From Planctomycetota bacterium (GTDB lineage Bacteria > Planctomycetota > Planctomycetia > Pirellulales > Lacipirellulaceae), in contig JAADGV010000032.1 in assembly GCA_013152205.1 (NCBI GenBank), positions 88,728 through 152,727 of the forward strand: a DNA stretch of 64,000 bases. Direction: 5' to 3'. A program made the position numbers and the translations under genes. The notes under the pieces were generated by a model, which was given only the letters and a program-made list of their open reading frames with translations, was not told the origin of the DNA and ran no database searches. Every line of letters begins with the position of its first letter. Position 1 is the stretch's first letter. Positions 1-7,881 of the stretch are shown here, piece by piece.

Positions 1-903
1 CAGATGTCCGCCGTGGGGCGTGGTGATGATGTCGACCGCAGAACTATGGGCGGACGCCAAGAGCGATTCCACCGGGACGACCGGGTCGTCTTCGCTCGAA
101 AAGATGGTAACCGGATGGCGGATGGCCTTGAGCTTAGGGCCGGGCGAGGCCTCTTGATAGTAATGATCTGCCGAGCGAAAACCTCCGCTGGGGGCGATCA
201 CCAGCTCGTCGATTTCGCGCAACCGGCGCGGACGGCGCGGCATCACTTCGGGAGCCATCTCAGGAAAGCATTGCCAACGCGCGAGCGTTTGTTTCCAGAG
301 TATGTTGACAAAAAACTTGTCGTATCGTGTGCCCAAAAACGTATGAAAGTGGCGTTCGACGGCAGCTAAATCTACCGGTGGGCAAATAACCAAAGAGCGT
401 TCGAGGTTGCCGACTCGCATGTCTCCTGCTTCGGCAAGCATGTTGAGCGTTTGCGTACCGCCCATCGAAAAGGCAACCAGGTCGGTTGTTGCCTCGGGGT
501 AGAGCTCGGCAATGAAGTGCAAAGCAGATGCAACGTCGGCGTAACGGCCGCAATGGGTCGGAAGTTTGGCAAGGCCTTCGCCAGCCCCACAGCCTCGCAT
601 ATCATTGCGAAACACCCGATAGCCGCGTGCGACAAGCCGCTCGACCATCCGGCACATGTACGTACTAAGATGGCAGCCACCAAGCCCGTGAACCAAAAAA
701 ACGATGGGCGACGAATCCGTTGCATCAGCAGCACAATCTTCGTGGACCACCAATTGGTCGCCGTCTTCCGACTGGATCTTATGCTGCTGAGCTTGATAGG
801 GCTGGGCACGGCTTGGCCAACGGATGCCAAGGATCGTCTGCGCGTGGCCGTTGGTTATCAACGGGTGAGCCGGAAACGCCCATTGTTCGCGATGGTGAAC
901 CAT
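1..903 (-). CDS. YheT-family alpha/beta hydrolase, 3' end cut by window
   Basis: Reading the minus strand from the ATG at 903 gives an open frame to base 1 (301 codons) with no stop, so the C-terminus lies outside the window. Residues 20-26 read HAQTILG, the N-terminal signature of the YheT/COG0429 hydrolases. The alpha/beta hydrolase core follows: HGLGG near residue 72, the nucleophile elbow FSMGG with Ser-146, an acid at Asp-272/273 (SSEDDPVVP) and the catalytic His-300 in HGGH. All three catalytic positions are therefore present. The family includes esterases acting on small or acyl substrates, but the natural substrate is generally unknown. It is divergent from the next gene, with 315 bases between them. 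Family assignment is firm; function is not. Confidence 0.9.
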   Translation of the reverse strand, partial: MVHHREQWAFPAHPLITNGHAQTILGIRWPSRAQPYQAQQHKIQSEDGDQLVVHEDCAADATDSSPIVFLVHGLGGCHLSTYMCRMVERLVARGYRVFRNDMRGCGAGEGLAKLPTHCGRYADVASALHFIAELYPEATTDLVAFSMGGTQTLNMLAEAGDMRVGNLERSLVICPPVDLAAVERHFHTFLGTRYDKFFVNILWKQTLARWQCFPEMAPEVMPRRPRRLREIDELVIAPSGGFRSADHYYQEASPGPKLKAIRHPVTIFSSEDDPVVPVESLLASAHSSAVDIITTPHGGHL

Positions 904-1218
904 GACAAAGCAAGCAGCTTGAGTGATGCGTTGGAAGTCGAAGCGGCGCTATTCTAACCCGAAGAATTGGTCACGGGTAGCCAAATCGTCCTGGCGGTGG
1001 CACCCAGTCGAACCGATATTCTTCCTATTTTACGCAAACGCCACGAGCCGTGCATTTCCCCATGCTTCGCTGATCGCAGCGATCGGTTGCCCCGTCGAGT
1101 TGATGACTGCTGGCACCCGAAACTAGATAAAGCTGCGCCGCGCGAGTTCGCGACCCGATGGCGGCACCGTTTTTTGGAAATCACGACCACGCTTTTTTGG
1201 GAAAGTTGTACTAGAGCC
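904..1218. other. Divergent intergenic gap
   Basis: This gap separates the minus-strand hydrolase from the plus-strand gene that starts at 1219. It must hold both 5' regions, but I see no clear -35/-10 pair. An in-frame upward extension of the plus gene to 967 is open, yet has no family-like sequence. Confidence 0.4.
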
Positions 1219-1983
1219 ATGGAAAAAGCCTCAATCGTACCGCGGGTAGCGTTTGTATTGAACCTTGGCGTCACTGAGACGACCGATACTATCGCGGCTC
1301 GGATCCAGCATCTAATTCACTTGTTTCAAGGCCATCGGTTACCGGCGACTTGGGTTGTGGCCGATACCAAATGCGCGAAGTTACTCGCTTCGCAGCGTAC
1401 GGCCTCGTCGATGATATCCGAGTTTGCTCTGACCGTTGATGGCCCTTGGAGTGACGTGAGTACGCCTCCCACAGCGTTCCGGCGCGAGTTGGCCGACCGA
1501 TGCGCAGCAATTCGTGCAAAAACCGGGCGATCGATTAAATTGGTCGTAGGCGATCCCCAGTCGCTACGAGTACGAGCGGCTTTGCTTGCGGAACAAGGGA
1601 TTGGCGGGATTTTTTCGACCCAACAAGATCGCACCTCAACGCGTTCGCGCCCGCTGCCCTGCGGGCTATGGCAACTGGAATTGAACGTACGGATTCCACT
1701 AGTTCGAAGTTTTTCGCAATGGTTTACCAGCCGTCGCGTCTCGGCAAAACAATTGATCTCGGCCGGTTCGTTGGGCGAAACAACACTCGTAGCCGTCGAT
1801 ACCGGAAAGCTGGGGACTTCTAACGCACGAAGTCTACAAGCATTCGAAAAAATGCTTTGCGAAGTCTCTTGGGCGGCAAGCCGCAACCAATTGGTTGTGA
1901 CCACGGCAGGAGCGATAGTGGCCGAGCTGACCAGTCAGCAAGCGGTGAAGCCGCAGCGATCGATCCTACGAGTGGCCGCATAG
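1219..1983 (+). CDS. Hypothetical protein, weakly polysaccharide-deacetylase-like
   Basis: The protein has 254 residues from the ATG at 1219 (MEKASIVPRVAF). The frame stays open upstream to 967, but that part looks like non-coding sequence, so I prefer the later start. The pattern of short hydrophobic strands alternating with helices (VAFVLNLG, ATWVVAD, LVVGDPQSLR, GIGGIFS) suggests an alpha/beta barrel-like fold. It resembles the layout of NodB-type deacetylases, in which LPATWVVAD would match the strand before the second metal motif. The usual NodB metal residues (an Asp pair and HxxxH) are not evident, so activity is doubtful. No signal peptide or membrane segment is seen. I do not recognise the family with certainty. 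A short dispersed repeat (CGTTAGCGGTG) lies just after the stop. Confidence 0.6.
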   Translation: MEKASIVPRVAFVLNLGVTETTDTIAARIQHLIHLFQGHRLPATWVVADTKCAKLLASQRTASSMISEFALTVDGPWSDVSTPPTAFRRELADRCAAIRAKTGRSIKLVVGDPQSLRVRAALLAEQGIGGIFSTQQDRTSTRSRPLPCGLWQLELNVRIPLVRSFSQWFTSRRVSAKQLISAGSLGETTLVAVDTGKLGTSNARSLQAFEKMLCEVSWAASRNQLVVTTAGAIVAELTSQQAVKPQRSILRVAA

Positions 1984-1988
1984 CAACT

Positions 1989-2008
1989 CGTTAGCGGTGT
2001 CGGCCACG
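1989..2008 (+). repeat. Dispersed repeat A, copy 1
   Basis: CGTTAGCGGTGTCGGCCACG lies 6 bases after a stop codon. Related copies are at 4206-4225, 11669-11688 and 12112-12125, each directly after a gene or in an intergenic gap. Confidence 0.7.
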
Positions 2009-2056
2009 ACATCCTCCAACAGAACACTTTTGCGAACAGAAAAAGCCAAACCGCCC

Positions 2057-2239
2057 CTAGCGGAGTTCGCGAAAGGTGCTGTAGCTAAGGTAGCCGAGAA
2101 TCGCAGAAGCGGCCAAGGCGCCGAAGCTCATGGTCGATTGGGCCCCGCCGAAGGGGATGCCAACTGCCAAATCGGCCCCAAACAGCGTAAAAAGCAAGGC
2201 CGCAACGACCATCCCGGCGATCGTCATGGCTTTAGGCAT
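2057..2239 (-). CDS. Small two-helix membrane protein
   Basis: A 60-residue protein with two predicted membrane helices: residues 6-24 (TIAGMVVAALLFTLFGADL) and about 38-54 (MSFGALAASAILGYLSY). The loop between them is glycine-rich, and the C-terminus ends in basic residues, which suggests that end faces the cytoplasm. It has no cysteine or recognisable motif. Small proteins of this layout are common as conserved hypotheticals in planctomycetes, but I cannot name a family. It stands alone, with about 165 bases to the next minus-strand gene. Confidence 0.6.
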   Translation of the reverse strand: MPKAMTIAGMVVAALLFTLFGADLAVGIPFGGAQSTMSFGALAASAILGYLSYSTFRELR

Positions 2240-2405
2240 ACGCGAACTACTCTCAACATTCGGCGAACAAAGGGACCATCTGGCTCAGAATGAACCGGAA
2301 ACTACTAGTATAGTCACATATTTTCGTCTGTCAGCCGGGCCTGGGGGAAAGTACGGGAAATGCTTGGTTTTCCGGGAAAAATGAGGGGCTTGCCGAATCG
2401 ACCGT

Positions 2406-2996
2406 CTAGGGTGTTGCCGCAAGATCGGCATTCTCGGCAGCCGGGTCGGGCTCGACCTCAAGGCCTTTTTCTATGCGGATCGTGCGGACGGCACTGACAA
2501 TCTCTTGGATTGCTAACTGATTCTCGGCAATATTCATCCAGACCCGAACGTAGATAAAACCGACCAACGCCAGCCCAAGCATCGCGCCAGCCAAGTGGAT
2601 ATTGGCCATCGAGGCCGTATCCGGACGCCCTGTGCCGGGGTCAGAAGCAGCCCCGAGAGCCCCGACCACCACAACCGTAAGCATGCCTACTACGCACAAC
2701 GGAAAAGTTTTACGCTTGAGTATCGTACTACGAACAAGTGGCGAGGAATCGAGCAAGTAGGTCTCGGTAACTTCTTTGCACCAGCGGCTTGTGCCCACGA
2801 AATAAGTGATTGCGATACTAAGCACAAACACCACGGCTATCGCGGCAGAGACGCCCGTCAACATGTGGATGCCGCGAGTACGCAGCACCGCTTGGTCAGG
2901 CTGGTTGTGCAGATCGCCGATGGAAAGCCCAAGGACAACTGCGGCGAGGAACAGGCCGAGCGAAACAGCGGCCAGCGAGGGGAATATTCGTGTCAT
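2406..2996 (-). CDS. Membrane protein with four predicted helices
   Basis: This 196-residue protein is read from the ATG at 2996; a GTG four codons upstream is an alternative. Predicted membrane helices are near residues 5-27 (a possible uncleaved signal anchor), 44-66, 99-118 and 131-153. The central loop after helix 2 contains GTSRWCKEV and an acidic/hydrophobic stretch, and the C-terminal 40 residues form a soluble acidic tail (EVEPDPAAENADLA). The number and spacing of helices and the loss of conserved charged pairs do not identify a transporter family. It is transcribed divergently from pdxA, with about 170 bases between them. Function unknown. Confidence 0.7.
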   Translation of the reverse strand: MTRIFPSLAAVSLGLFLAAVVLGLSIGDLHNQPDQAVLRTRGIHMLTGVSAAIAVVFVLSIAITYFVGTSRWCKEVTETYLLDSSPLVRSTILKRKTFPLCVVGMLTVVVVGALGAASDPGTGRPDTASMANIHLAGAMLGLALVGFIYVRVWMNIAENQLAIQEIVSAVRTIRIEKGLEVEPDPAAENADLAATP

Positions 2997-3164
2997 TCTG
3001 ACCTGCACGATTTCTGTTACAACGGATAGTGTCGAACGAAACGCCCGATTCTACTTGGTCGACCCATACCACACTAGCCCGACGCGCTAGTGAATACTTC
3101 GCTTCGCATTTCGGAAACTTGCCCTAGAATGCGGTTACCAATCCCCTCGCCCATCTGCCCTGCC

Positions 3165-4211
3165 ATGACCAAAAAACCGCTATTAGCCGTGACTATGGGG
3201 GATGCTGCGGGGGTCGGGCCAGAGGTGATTGTGCGGGCTTGGGCCGACCCACGAGTCCATGAGAATTGCCGCCCCGTAGTGCTGGGGCACCCCAAAATAC
3301 TGCAACAGGCGATTGAACTGGTCGGCAGACCGGTCGAACTTCTTGCTTCAAAAAACCTAGCCGATCTCGATTTCGATCGCGTGAATAGCGAGACGATCGT
3401 TTGTCTACATGTGGGCGAGGACGAGGTGCTTTCGGTTCCGCATGGGGCCATCAACGCCCGGACCGGACATGCTGCGTATCAAGCGGTTGTGCGCGCAATT
3501 GATGAGACTTTGGCAGGATCGTTCCACGGAATCGTTACGGCTCCGCTGAGCAAATCGGCCCTTCATGCCGCGGGGCACCACTACCCTGGGCATACTGAAC
3601 TACTGGCCGAGCGTTGCGGCGTCGACGAATTTGCAATGATGCTGTATTTGCCGCCAGACGAAGCGCCAAACTGCCCAGCGGGGCTGGGCGTGGTCCATGT
3701 AACGCTGCACATGGCGTTGCGAGATGTGTTTTCGCACCTTTCGAGTGCCGCGGTGCTAGAAAAATGCCAACTCGTCGATCAGGTAATGCGAGAAGGCTTC
3801 GGGCTGGTAGCTCCTCGCGTGGGCGTCTGTGCCCTGAACCCACACGGTGGCGAAGACGGGCTATTTGGCGACGAGGAGTCTCGAATCATTGCGCCGGCTG
3901 TCGAGCAGGTCGTGGAGATAGGGATCGACGCATCGGGACCATTTCCAGCAGATACGTTGATGATCCGAGCACGAGATGGAGAATTCGACGCGGTGGTGGC
4001 GATCTACCACGACCAGGGACACATCGCCCTGAAACTCCTGGGGATGCACCGAGCCGTGAACATTACGCTGGGGCTACCTATCGTGCGAACCAGCGTGGCA
4101 CACGGCACAGCATTCGACCGGGCTTGGCAAGGAACCGCCGAAGCAAGCGGCATGGTCGCCGCCCTACTGGCAGCAGCTCAGTTGGCCCCTTCTCCAAGCA
4201 ACAATCGTTAG
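3165..4211 (+). CDS. pdxA: 4-hydroxythreonine-4-phosphate dehydrogenase
   Basis: PdxA oxidises 4-phosphooxy-L-threonine with NAD(P); the product goes with deoxyxylulose 5-phosphate to pyridoxine 5-phosphate through PdxJ. The 348-residue length fits the family (about 330). The N-terminal TMGDAAGVGPEV motif is diagnostic, and the metal-binding histidines are visible in YPGHTELLA (about residue 145) and in YHDQGHIALK (about residue 282). The C-terminal HGTAFD motif is also present. The start at 3165 was chosen because the conserved N-terminus begins there; the frame is open upstream to 3090, and there is no strong Shine-Dalgarno for either. The gene stands alone, with a large palindromic repeat directly after it. 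PdxA2-type paralogues exist, so the vitamin B6 role is likely but not proven. Confidence 0.92.
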   Translation: MTKKPLLAVTMGDAAGVGPEVIVRAWADPRVHENCRPVVLGHPKILQQAIELVGRPVELLASKNLADLDFDRVNSETIVCLHVGEDEVLSVPHGAINARTGHAAYQAVVRAIDETLAGSFHGIVTAPLSKSALHAAGHHYPGHTELLAERCGVDEFAMMLYLPPDEAPNCPAGLGVVHVTLHMALRDVFSHLSSAAVLEKCQLVDQVMREGFGLVAPRVGVCALNPHGGEDGLFGDEESRIIAPAVEQVVEIGIDASGPFPADTLMIRARDGEFDAVVAIYHDQGHIALKLLGMHRAVNITLGLPIVRTSVAHGTAFDRAWQGTAEASGMVAALLAAAQLAPSPSNNR

Positions 4212-4225
4212 CGATGTCGGCCACG
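4206..4225 (+). repeat. Dispersed repeat A, copy 2
   Basis: CGTTAGCGATGTCGGCCACG overlaps the last codons of pdxA (stop at 4209-4211) and runs straight into palindromic repeat B. Confidence 0.65.
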
Positions 4226-4228
4226 CTT

Positions 4229-4308
4229 GGGTGCCACTGTCTGGCTTGTCCAGCAGTGTGAAGCGGGTACCAGGGTTCCACTGCTGGACAAGCCAGACAG
4301 TGGCACCC
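4229..4308. repeat. Dispersed palindromic repeat B, copy 1 (perfect 30-bp arms)
   Basis: Bases 4229-4258 (GGGTGCCACTGTCTGGCTTG...) are the exact reverse complement of 4279-4308, separated by 20 bases. The transcript would form a 30-bp hairpin between pdxA and the convergent protease gene. A second copy is at 12154-12223, so this is a mobile or REP-like repeat rather than a simple terminator. There is no T-tract after either arm. Confidence 0.85.
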
Positions 4309-4331
4309 GTCAATTCAGAATTAACAGAACC

Positions 4332-5477
4332 TTAGCGGGCAACCCGAAGTGCCAAAACAGCGAGTGCCATCACGCCGATTACTGCGAGCCCGGTTTTAAT
4401 TTGCTCGAACCGATTATTGCTCGGTACCGACTCCCAGCTTGCTGCCTCGGTGGCCGTCAACTGCTGAACCTGCTGACGGGTAACTTGCGGGGCCGGCTCA
4501 GCAGACTCGTCCTTAGGCCACATGGCAGCAACTTGGCCATGCGAAGATTGCCAGGAAGAATTGTCGTCGTCCGACTGCCTTGCCAGATCGGCTGGCGGCG
4601 GCTCAACGGGCGGCTGAGGTTTCGCGGGCTTGGCCTCAGCTTGTAAGTCTTTTTCCGGTAGAGAGACTGGCGGAGGGACTTCGTCCCTGACAAGCGAAAC
4701 GTCGACGGTCTGCCCAATGTCTGGGGCAAGCGTCGCCAAAAAACTTTCTACACGACCTCCAAAGCTGCCCAGCGTGGTCCCCTGCCCTGCCCCAAACAAC
4801 ACACCAGCCAGTTCGCCATCGCGGTTGAAAATGGGGCCGCCCGAGTCTCCTTGCCGGGCTTCGACATCAAGCTCGACCATGTGCCGGGGGAAGTCTAAAC
4901 GCGGGGCGTAGTATTGGGTGCATCGCCCCGTGGCGGCCCGATACATTCCTTGGCCGTAGCCGCAAATGGTGAGTTGGTCGCCCGGCTGAGGGGCCGTTTG
5001 GGCAATCGTGACCGGCTCGATTTGTGGTCGCCAGATCACCAACGCGGCCAAGTCCCAATCGGCATCGACTTTCAATGCTCGGGCTTTCGACTTGAAACCG
5101 CCAGGAAACACGACCTCGATAGCACCTTGCGCATCGCGCACCACATGCCAGTTGGTAATCACAAGCCCAAACTGATCGCGAGCATCGACCAAAGTGCCGC
5201 TGCCGTACGAGGTGGCGTTGCCTTCGGGCACAATAATCCGAGCCACCGCCGGATGGGGTCGGTCAGACCGCAACTGTGCCCCAGGCGACAAATTGGATGC
5301 GGGAAGTTTCGCGGCTGAGTTGCTCTGCGAATTTTCTGGCGGAGAGAACTGTTCGTTCCAGACGCGAGACAATTCAGTCCGAGAGAGCGTCGCATTGGCG
5401 GCGTCGCATCGGCCAACCGGCGCAAAAAACAACAGGCCTACTCCCAACAGGGAGAGGGTATCGCGAAGGGTTCGCAT
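4332..5477 (-). CDS. Membrane-anchored trypsin-like serine protease
   Basis: The 381-residue protein starts with a signal peptide (MRTLRDTLSLLGVGLLFFAP, cleavage plausible near GRC/DAA). A chymotrypsin-fold domain covers about residues 75-250, with His in TNWHVV, Asp in DWDLAAL and the nucleophile Ser in RQGDSGGPIF, so the triad is complete. A proline-rich linker (about 265-300) and a disordered acidic segment follow, and the protein ends in one membrane helix with a basic tail (VIGVMALAVLALRVAR). No PDZ domain is present, unlike HtrA/DegP. It is probably exported and held at a membrane by its C-terminus. A TTG seven codons upstream is a possible alternative start. It stands alone, and its substrate is unknown. 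Confidence 0.88.
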   Translation of the reverse strand: MRTLRDTLSLLGVGLLFFAPVGRCDAANATLSRTELSRVWNEQFSPPENSQSNSAAKLPASNLSPGAQLRSDRPHPAVARIIVPEGNATSYGSGTLVDARDQFGLVITNWHVVRDAQGAIEVVFPGGFKSKARALKVDADWDLAALVIWRPQIEPVTIAQTAPQPGDQLTICGYGQGMYRAATGRCTQYYAPRLDFPRHMVELDVEARQGDSGGPIFNRDGELAGVLFGAGQGTTLGSFGGRVESFLATLAPDIGQTVDVSLVRDEVPPPVSLPEKDLQAEAKPAKPQPPVEPPPADLARQSDDDNSSWQSSHGQVAAMWPKDESAEPAPQVTRQQVQQLTATEAASWESVPSNNRFEQIKTGLAVIGVMALAVLALRVAR

Positions 5478-5512
5478 TTTTGGGAGGGAGAGGTTCAAAA
5501 TACTTGGGGAAA

Positions 5513-5707
5513 TTACTTGGGAGTCGGCGGGCGAGCGACAAAGTCGGAACGCCGTTGTTGCTCGTTTTCCAGGATCATGTTTAATAACCGGGTGCGAAGT
5601 TCGCCGGTTTGCTTCAACTTCGCCGGGGGGGGCTTACTATTCGTGGTATGGGGGAGTGATGGTTTCACAGTCGATTTATTCTCTGCTTTTGCAAAGACAG
5701 AATTCAC
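5513..5707 (-). CDS. Small hypothetical protein after the RHH gene
   Basis: A 64-residue frame with a GTG start 12 bases after the stop of the ribbon-helix-helix gene. The N-terminal half is basic and proline/lysine-rich, probably disordered. The C-terminal half holds a short helix (ELRTRLLNMILENEQQRR) that looks like a conserved interaction helix. The ribosome-binding site is weak. The tight spacing suggests co-transcription with the upstream regulator, as in partition or toxin-antitoxin pairs, but the protein matches no toxin family I know. It may be a short partner protein or a remnant. Confidence 0.45.
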   Translation of the reverse strand: MNSVFAKAENKSTVKPSLPHTTNSKPPPAKLKQTGELRTRLLNMILENEQQRRSDFVARPPTPK

Positions 5708-5719
5708 AAGCGGGGTTCC

Positions 5720-5959
5720 TTACGCAGCGATGGGACGACCGCCGCGCAACTCTTCGTCGCGGCGTGGAAAGTCTTGGCCGTTGTTGTAGAGTGCCTTCAA
5801 CCGGCGCAATTCCGCTTGAAAAGCGTTCTCGGCTAGTTGAGTCAGAGTCAAGCGAGCAGGGTAACCGGCCAAATGGACGGCTGCGTCGCGTGCTTCGTCG
5901 AGCACCTCCACCGGCAAGTAGATGGTTGCCCGCACTTTTGCTTTGTTGCCGTACTGCAT
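5720..5959 (-). CDS. Ribbon-helix-helix DNA-binding protein
   Basis: A 79-residue protein with an Arc/MetJ-like layout: a strand (KVRATIYLPVEV) followed by helix A (LDEARDAAVHLAG) and helix B (LTQLAENAFQAELRRLKALY), then a basic tail ending in ELRGGRPIAA. This tail resembles that of plasmid/chromosomal partition-type RHH proteins. The ATG at 5959 has a good upstream GAGGAG. It probably binds DNA as a dimer and autoregulates its own promoter in 5960-6060, where a short palindrome (AAACGTATGACGTTT, 6062-6076) could be an operator. It could be an antitoxin or a partition factor; no ParA-like ATPase or toxin is adjacent. RHH assignment is good, but the role is inferred. Confidence 0.75.
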   Translation of the reverse strand: MQYGNKAKVRATIYLPVEVLDEARDAAVHLAGYPARLTLTQLAENAFQAELRRLKALYNNGQDFPRRDEELRGGRPIAA

Positions 5960-6195
5960 ACGCCGACTCCTCAGGTAAGACCAATGCAGGAACCCGGGCT
6001 AAAAAGGTACGGAGTGATTCCTGCCTGTCTTCTTCATCGGAGAGAATGAGGGCATTAGTTCAAACGTATGACGTTTCGACGAATAACTTCGCCACACGTC
6101 TTGAGCGTTTCAACGCGAGATACCCCAACAAGCCACAAAGTTTGACAAACGCTATCAAACGCCCCCCACCAAACGCCCCCACCGAGTCGCGACCG

Positions 6196-7713
6196 TCAGG
6201 GAGCGCAACCGCCCACCCCCTCAAGAAGAGCCTCAACAAGCCCCTCAGTCGTATACCGCGTAGCAATGGCCGCCGCCGGATAACCAGCATCAGCAAGAAC
6301 CCCAGCCGTGAGCGGGCTAATGGCAACCAGTTTCGCTTGCCCCAGCGAGTCGCCAAACAGATGAACAAGCGAACGGGCAATCGCCGAGCTAGTGACCGTA
6401 ATCCAATCGATCCGCCCCTCGGCCAGTGCCGCAACAATTTCGGGATCGGCTTGCTCGACATCCATGCTCTGATAGACGACAACCTGCTCGACCTCGGCCC
6501 CTGCAGCGGTCAGCGACTCGGCCAACACTTCGCGGCCACGGCTAGCCCGAAGCAAGAGCACACGTTTGTTGGCCGTTTCCGGGGCTAAAATCTCGGCCAA
6601 AGCTTCGGCCCGATACTCGGCTGGCTGCAAGTCGACGCCGAGGTGATATTGTTTGAGTGCCTCAGCCGTAGCAGGTCCAATCGCCGCGAGCCGACAAGGG
6701 CCCAATTGGCGCAGGTCCAGCCCAAGCTGGTCGAGCCGTCCGAGGAACGACTGGACGCCGTTGGCACTCGAAAAAACCAGCCAATCGTACCGCTGAAGGT
6801 CGCGAATTGCTTGGTCTGCTGGGCCCCAGTCGGCGGGCGGCGAAATCTCGATTGCAGGCTGGATCAGCGGGGCCGCCCCTTGGTTGGCGAGCAGGCGGAC
6901 GAGGTCGGTTGCCTGATGGGCCGGTCGGGTTACCAGAACCGTGCGACCAAACAGCGGTCGCGACGCAAACCACTTGGTGGTGCTCTCGGCCTGAACCGCT
7001 TCGCCAACAATCACAATCGCAGGCGGACGCATTTTGCGGGCTGCAAGTGCGTCGGGCAGTTCGCCAAGAGTCGTCAGCAAAGTCTGCTGCTGGGGCAGCG
7101 AACAACGGTACACGACCGCGACGGGAGTATCGGCAGGCTTGCCATGGCTAATCAACTCCGTCGACCAATACGGCGCAGTCGTGACACCCATATAAAAGAC
7201 CAAAGTGCCGGGGAATTTGGCCAAGTTTGCCAGATCGAGCGGACGCCCCCCGTTGTCGCGACATTGCTGCCCTGTGACAAAGGCCACCGACGAGGCAAAC
7301 TCGCGGTGCGTCAAAGGGATGCCTGTGTAACTGCTTGCCGCCGAGGCAGAGGTTACCCCAGGGACAACCTCGTACGAGATACCTGCCTGCTCCAGCGACG
7401 CGATTTCCTCAGCCGATCGCCCAAAAAATGCCGGGTCGCCTCCTTTGAGACGAACCACCGTTTGCCCTGCTCGGGCAGCATCGACCACCAGGGCGTTGAT
7501 CTCGTCTTGCGAGTGAATGCGGCCATGTCCATGCCGACCAAGGCAAACCAGCTTGGCGTCGGGTTGGGCGTGGGTCAAAATTCGTGGATTGACGAGATAA
7601 TCATAAAAAACCGCATCGGCTTGCTGCAACAGCTCGCAGCCGCGCAGGGTAAGCAGCGACGGGTCGCCCGGCCCGGCCCCAACCAAATACACTTTGCCAG
7701 AGATTTCGGGCAT
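6196..7713 (-). CDS. cobA-hemD: Uroporphyrinogen-III C-methyltransferase / uroporphyrinogen-III synthase fusion
   Basis: The protein has 505 residues from the ATG at 7713, which directly precedes the SUMT motif VYLVGAGPGDPSLLTLRG. Residues 1-250 are the SAM-dependent methyltransferase: GGDPAFFGR (SAM-binding loop), VPGVTSASAASSYTGIPLTHR and the central YMG segment. Residues about 255-500 are a HemD-type uroporphyrinogen III synthase with VLVTRP at the start, FSSANGV, AIGPATAEAL and TVTSSAIARSL. The fusion would close hydroxymethylbilane to uroporphyrinogen III and then methylate it to precorrin-2, linking haem synthesis to sirohaem/cobalamin. Such fusions are known in several bacterial groups. 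The frame continues 19 codons upstream to 7770, but that part lacks conservation. The gene is divergent from the TPR gene. Confidence 0.93.
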   Translation of the reverse strand: MPEISGKVYLVGAGPGDPSLLTLRGCELLQQADAVFYDYLVNPRILTHAQPDAKLVCLGRHGHGRIHSQDEINALVVDAARAGQTVVRLKGGDPAFFGRSAEEIASLEQAGISYEVVPGVTSASAASSYTGIPLTHREFASSVAFVTGQQCRDNGGRPLDLANLAKFPGTLVFYMGVTTAPYWSTELISHGKPADTPVAVVYRCSLPQQQTLLTTLGELPDALAARKMRPPAIVIVGEAVQAESTTKWFASRPLFGRTVLVTRPAHQATDLVRLLANQGAAPLIQPAIEISPPADWGPADQAIRDLQRYDWLVFSSANGVQSFLGRLDQLGLDLRQLGPCRLAAIGPATAEALKQYHLGVDLQPAEYRAEALAEILAPETANKRVLLLRASRGREVLAESLTAAGAEVEQVVVYQSMDVEQADPEIVAALAEGRIDWITVTSSAIARSLVHLFGDSLGQAKLVAISPLTAGVLADAGYPAAAIATRYTTEGLVEALLEGVGGCAP

Positions 7714-7881
7714 AAATACCACATTTCTCACCGAAAAAGTCGGTGAACTACAATTGTTCAGGCGTACCACACAAATTCTAAAATGCTAGAATACCGTGAA
7801 CCGAGTGCCGTGCGTAGCACTGCGCTGCGGATTGCTCGTGACGAGCCCCTTTTTGACGGAACACTTTCTGGACGTATTTGC

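Noticed and set aside
4229..4308. Rho-independent terminator for pdxA
   Set aside because: The arms are far too long and identical to a second distant copy, and there is no T-tract. A dispersed repeat explains it better.
5194..6588. A 464-residue plus-strand frame across the protease, RHH and hemD genes
   Set aside because: It runs antisense to three well-supported genes and its sequence is low-complexity, arginine-rich and without any domain. It is a shadow.
6643..7746. A 367-residue plus-strand frame opposite cobA-hemD
   Set aside because: Antisense to an enzyme with all family motifs; basic composition and no recognisable fold.
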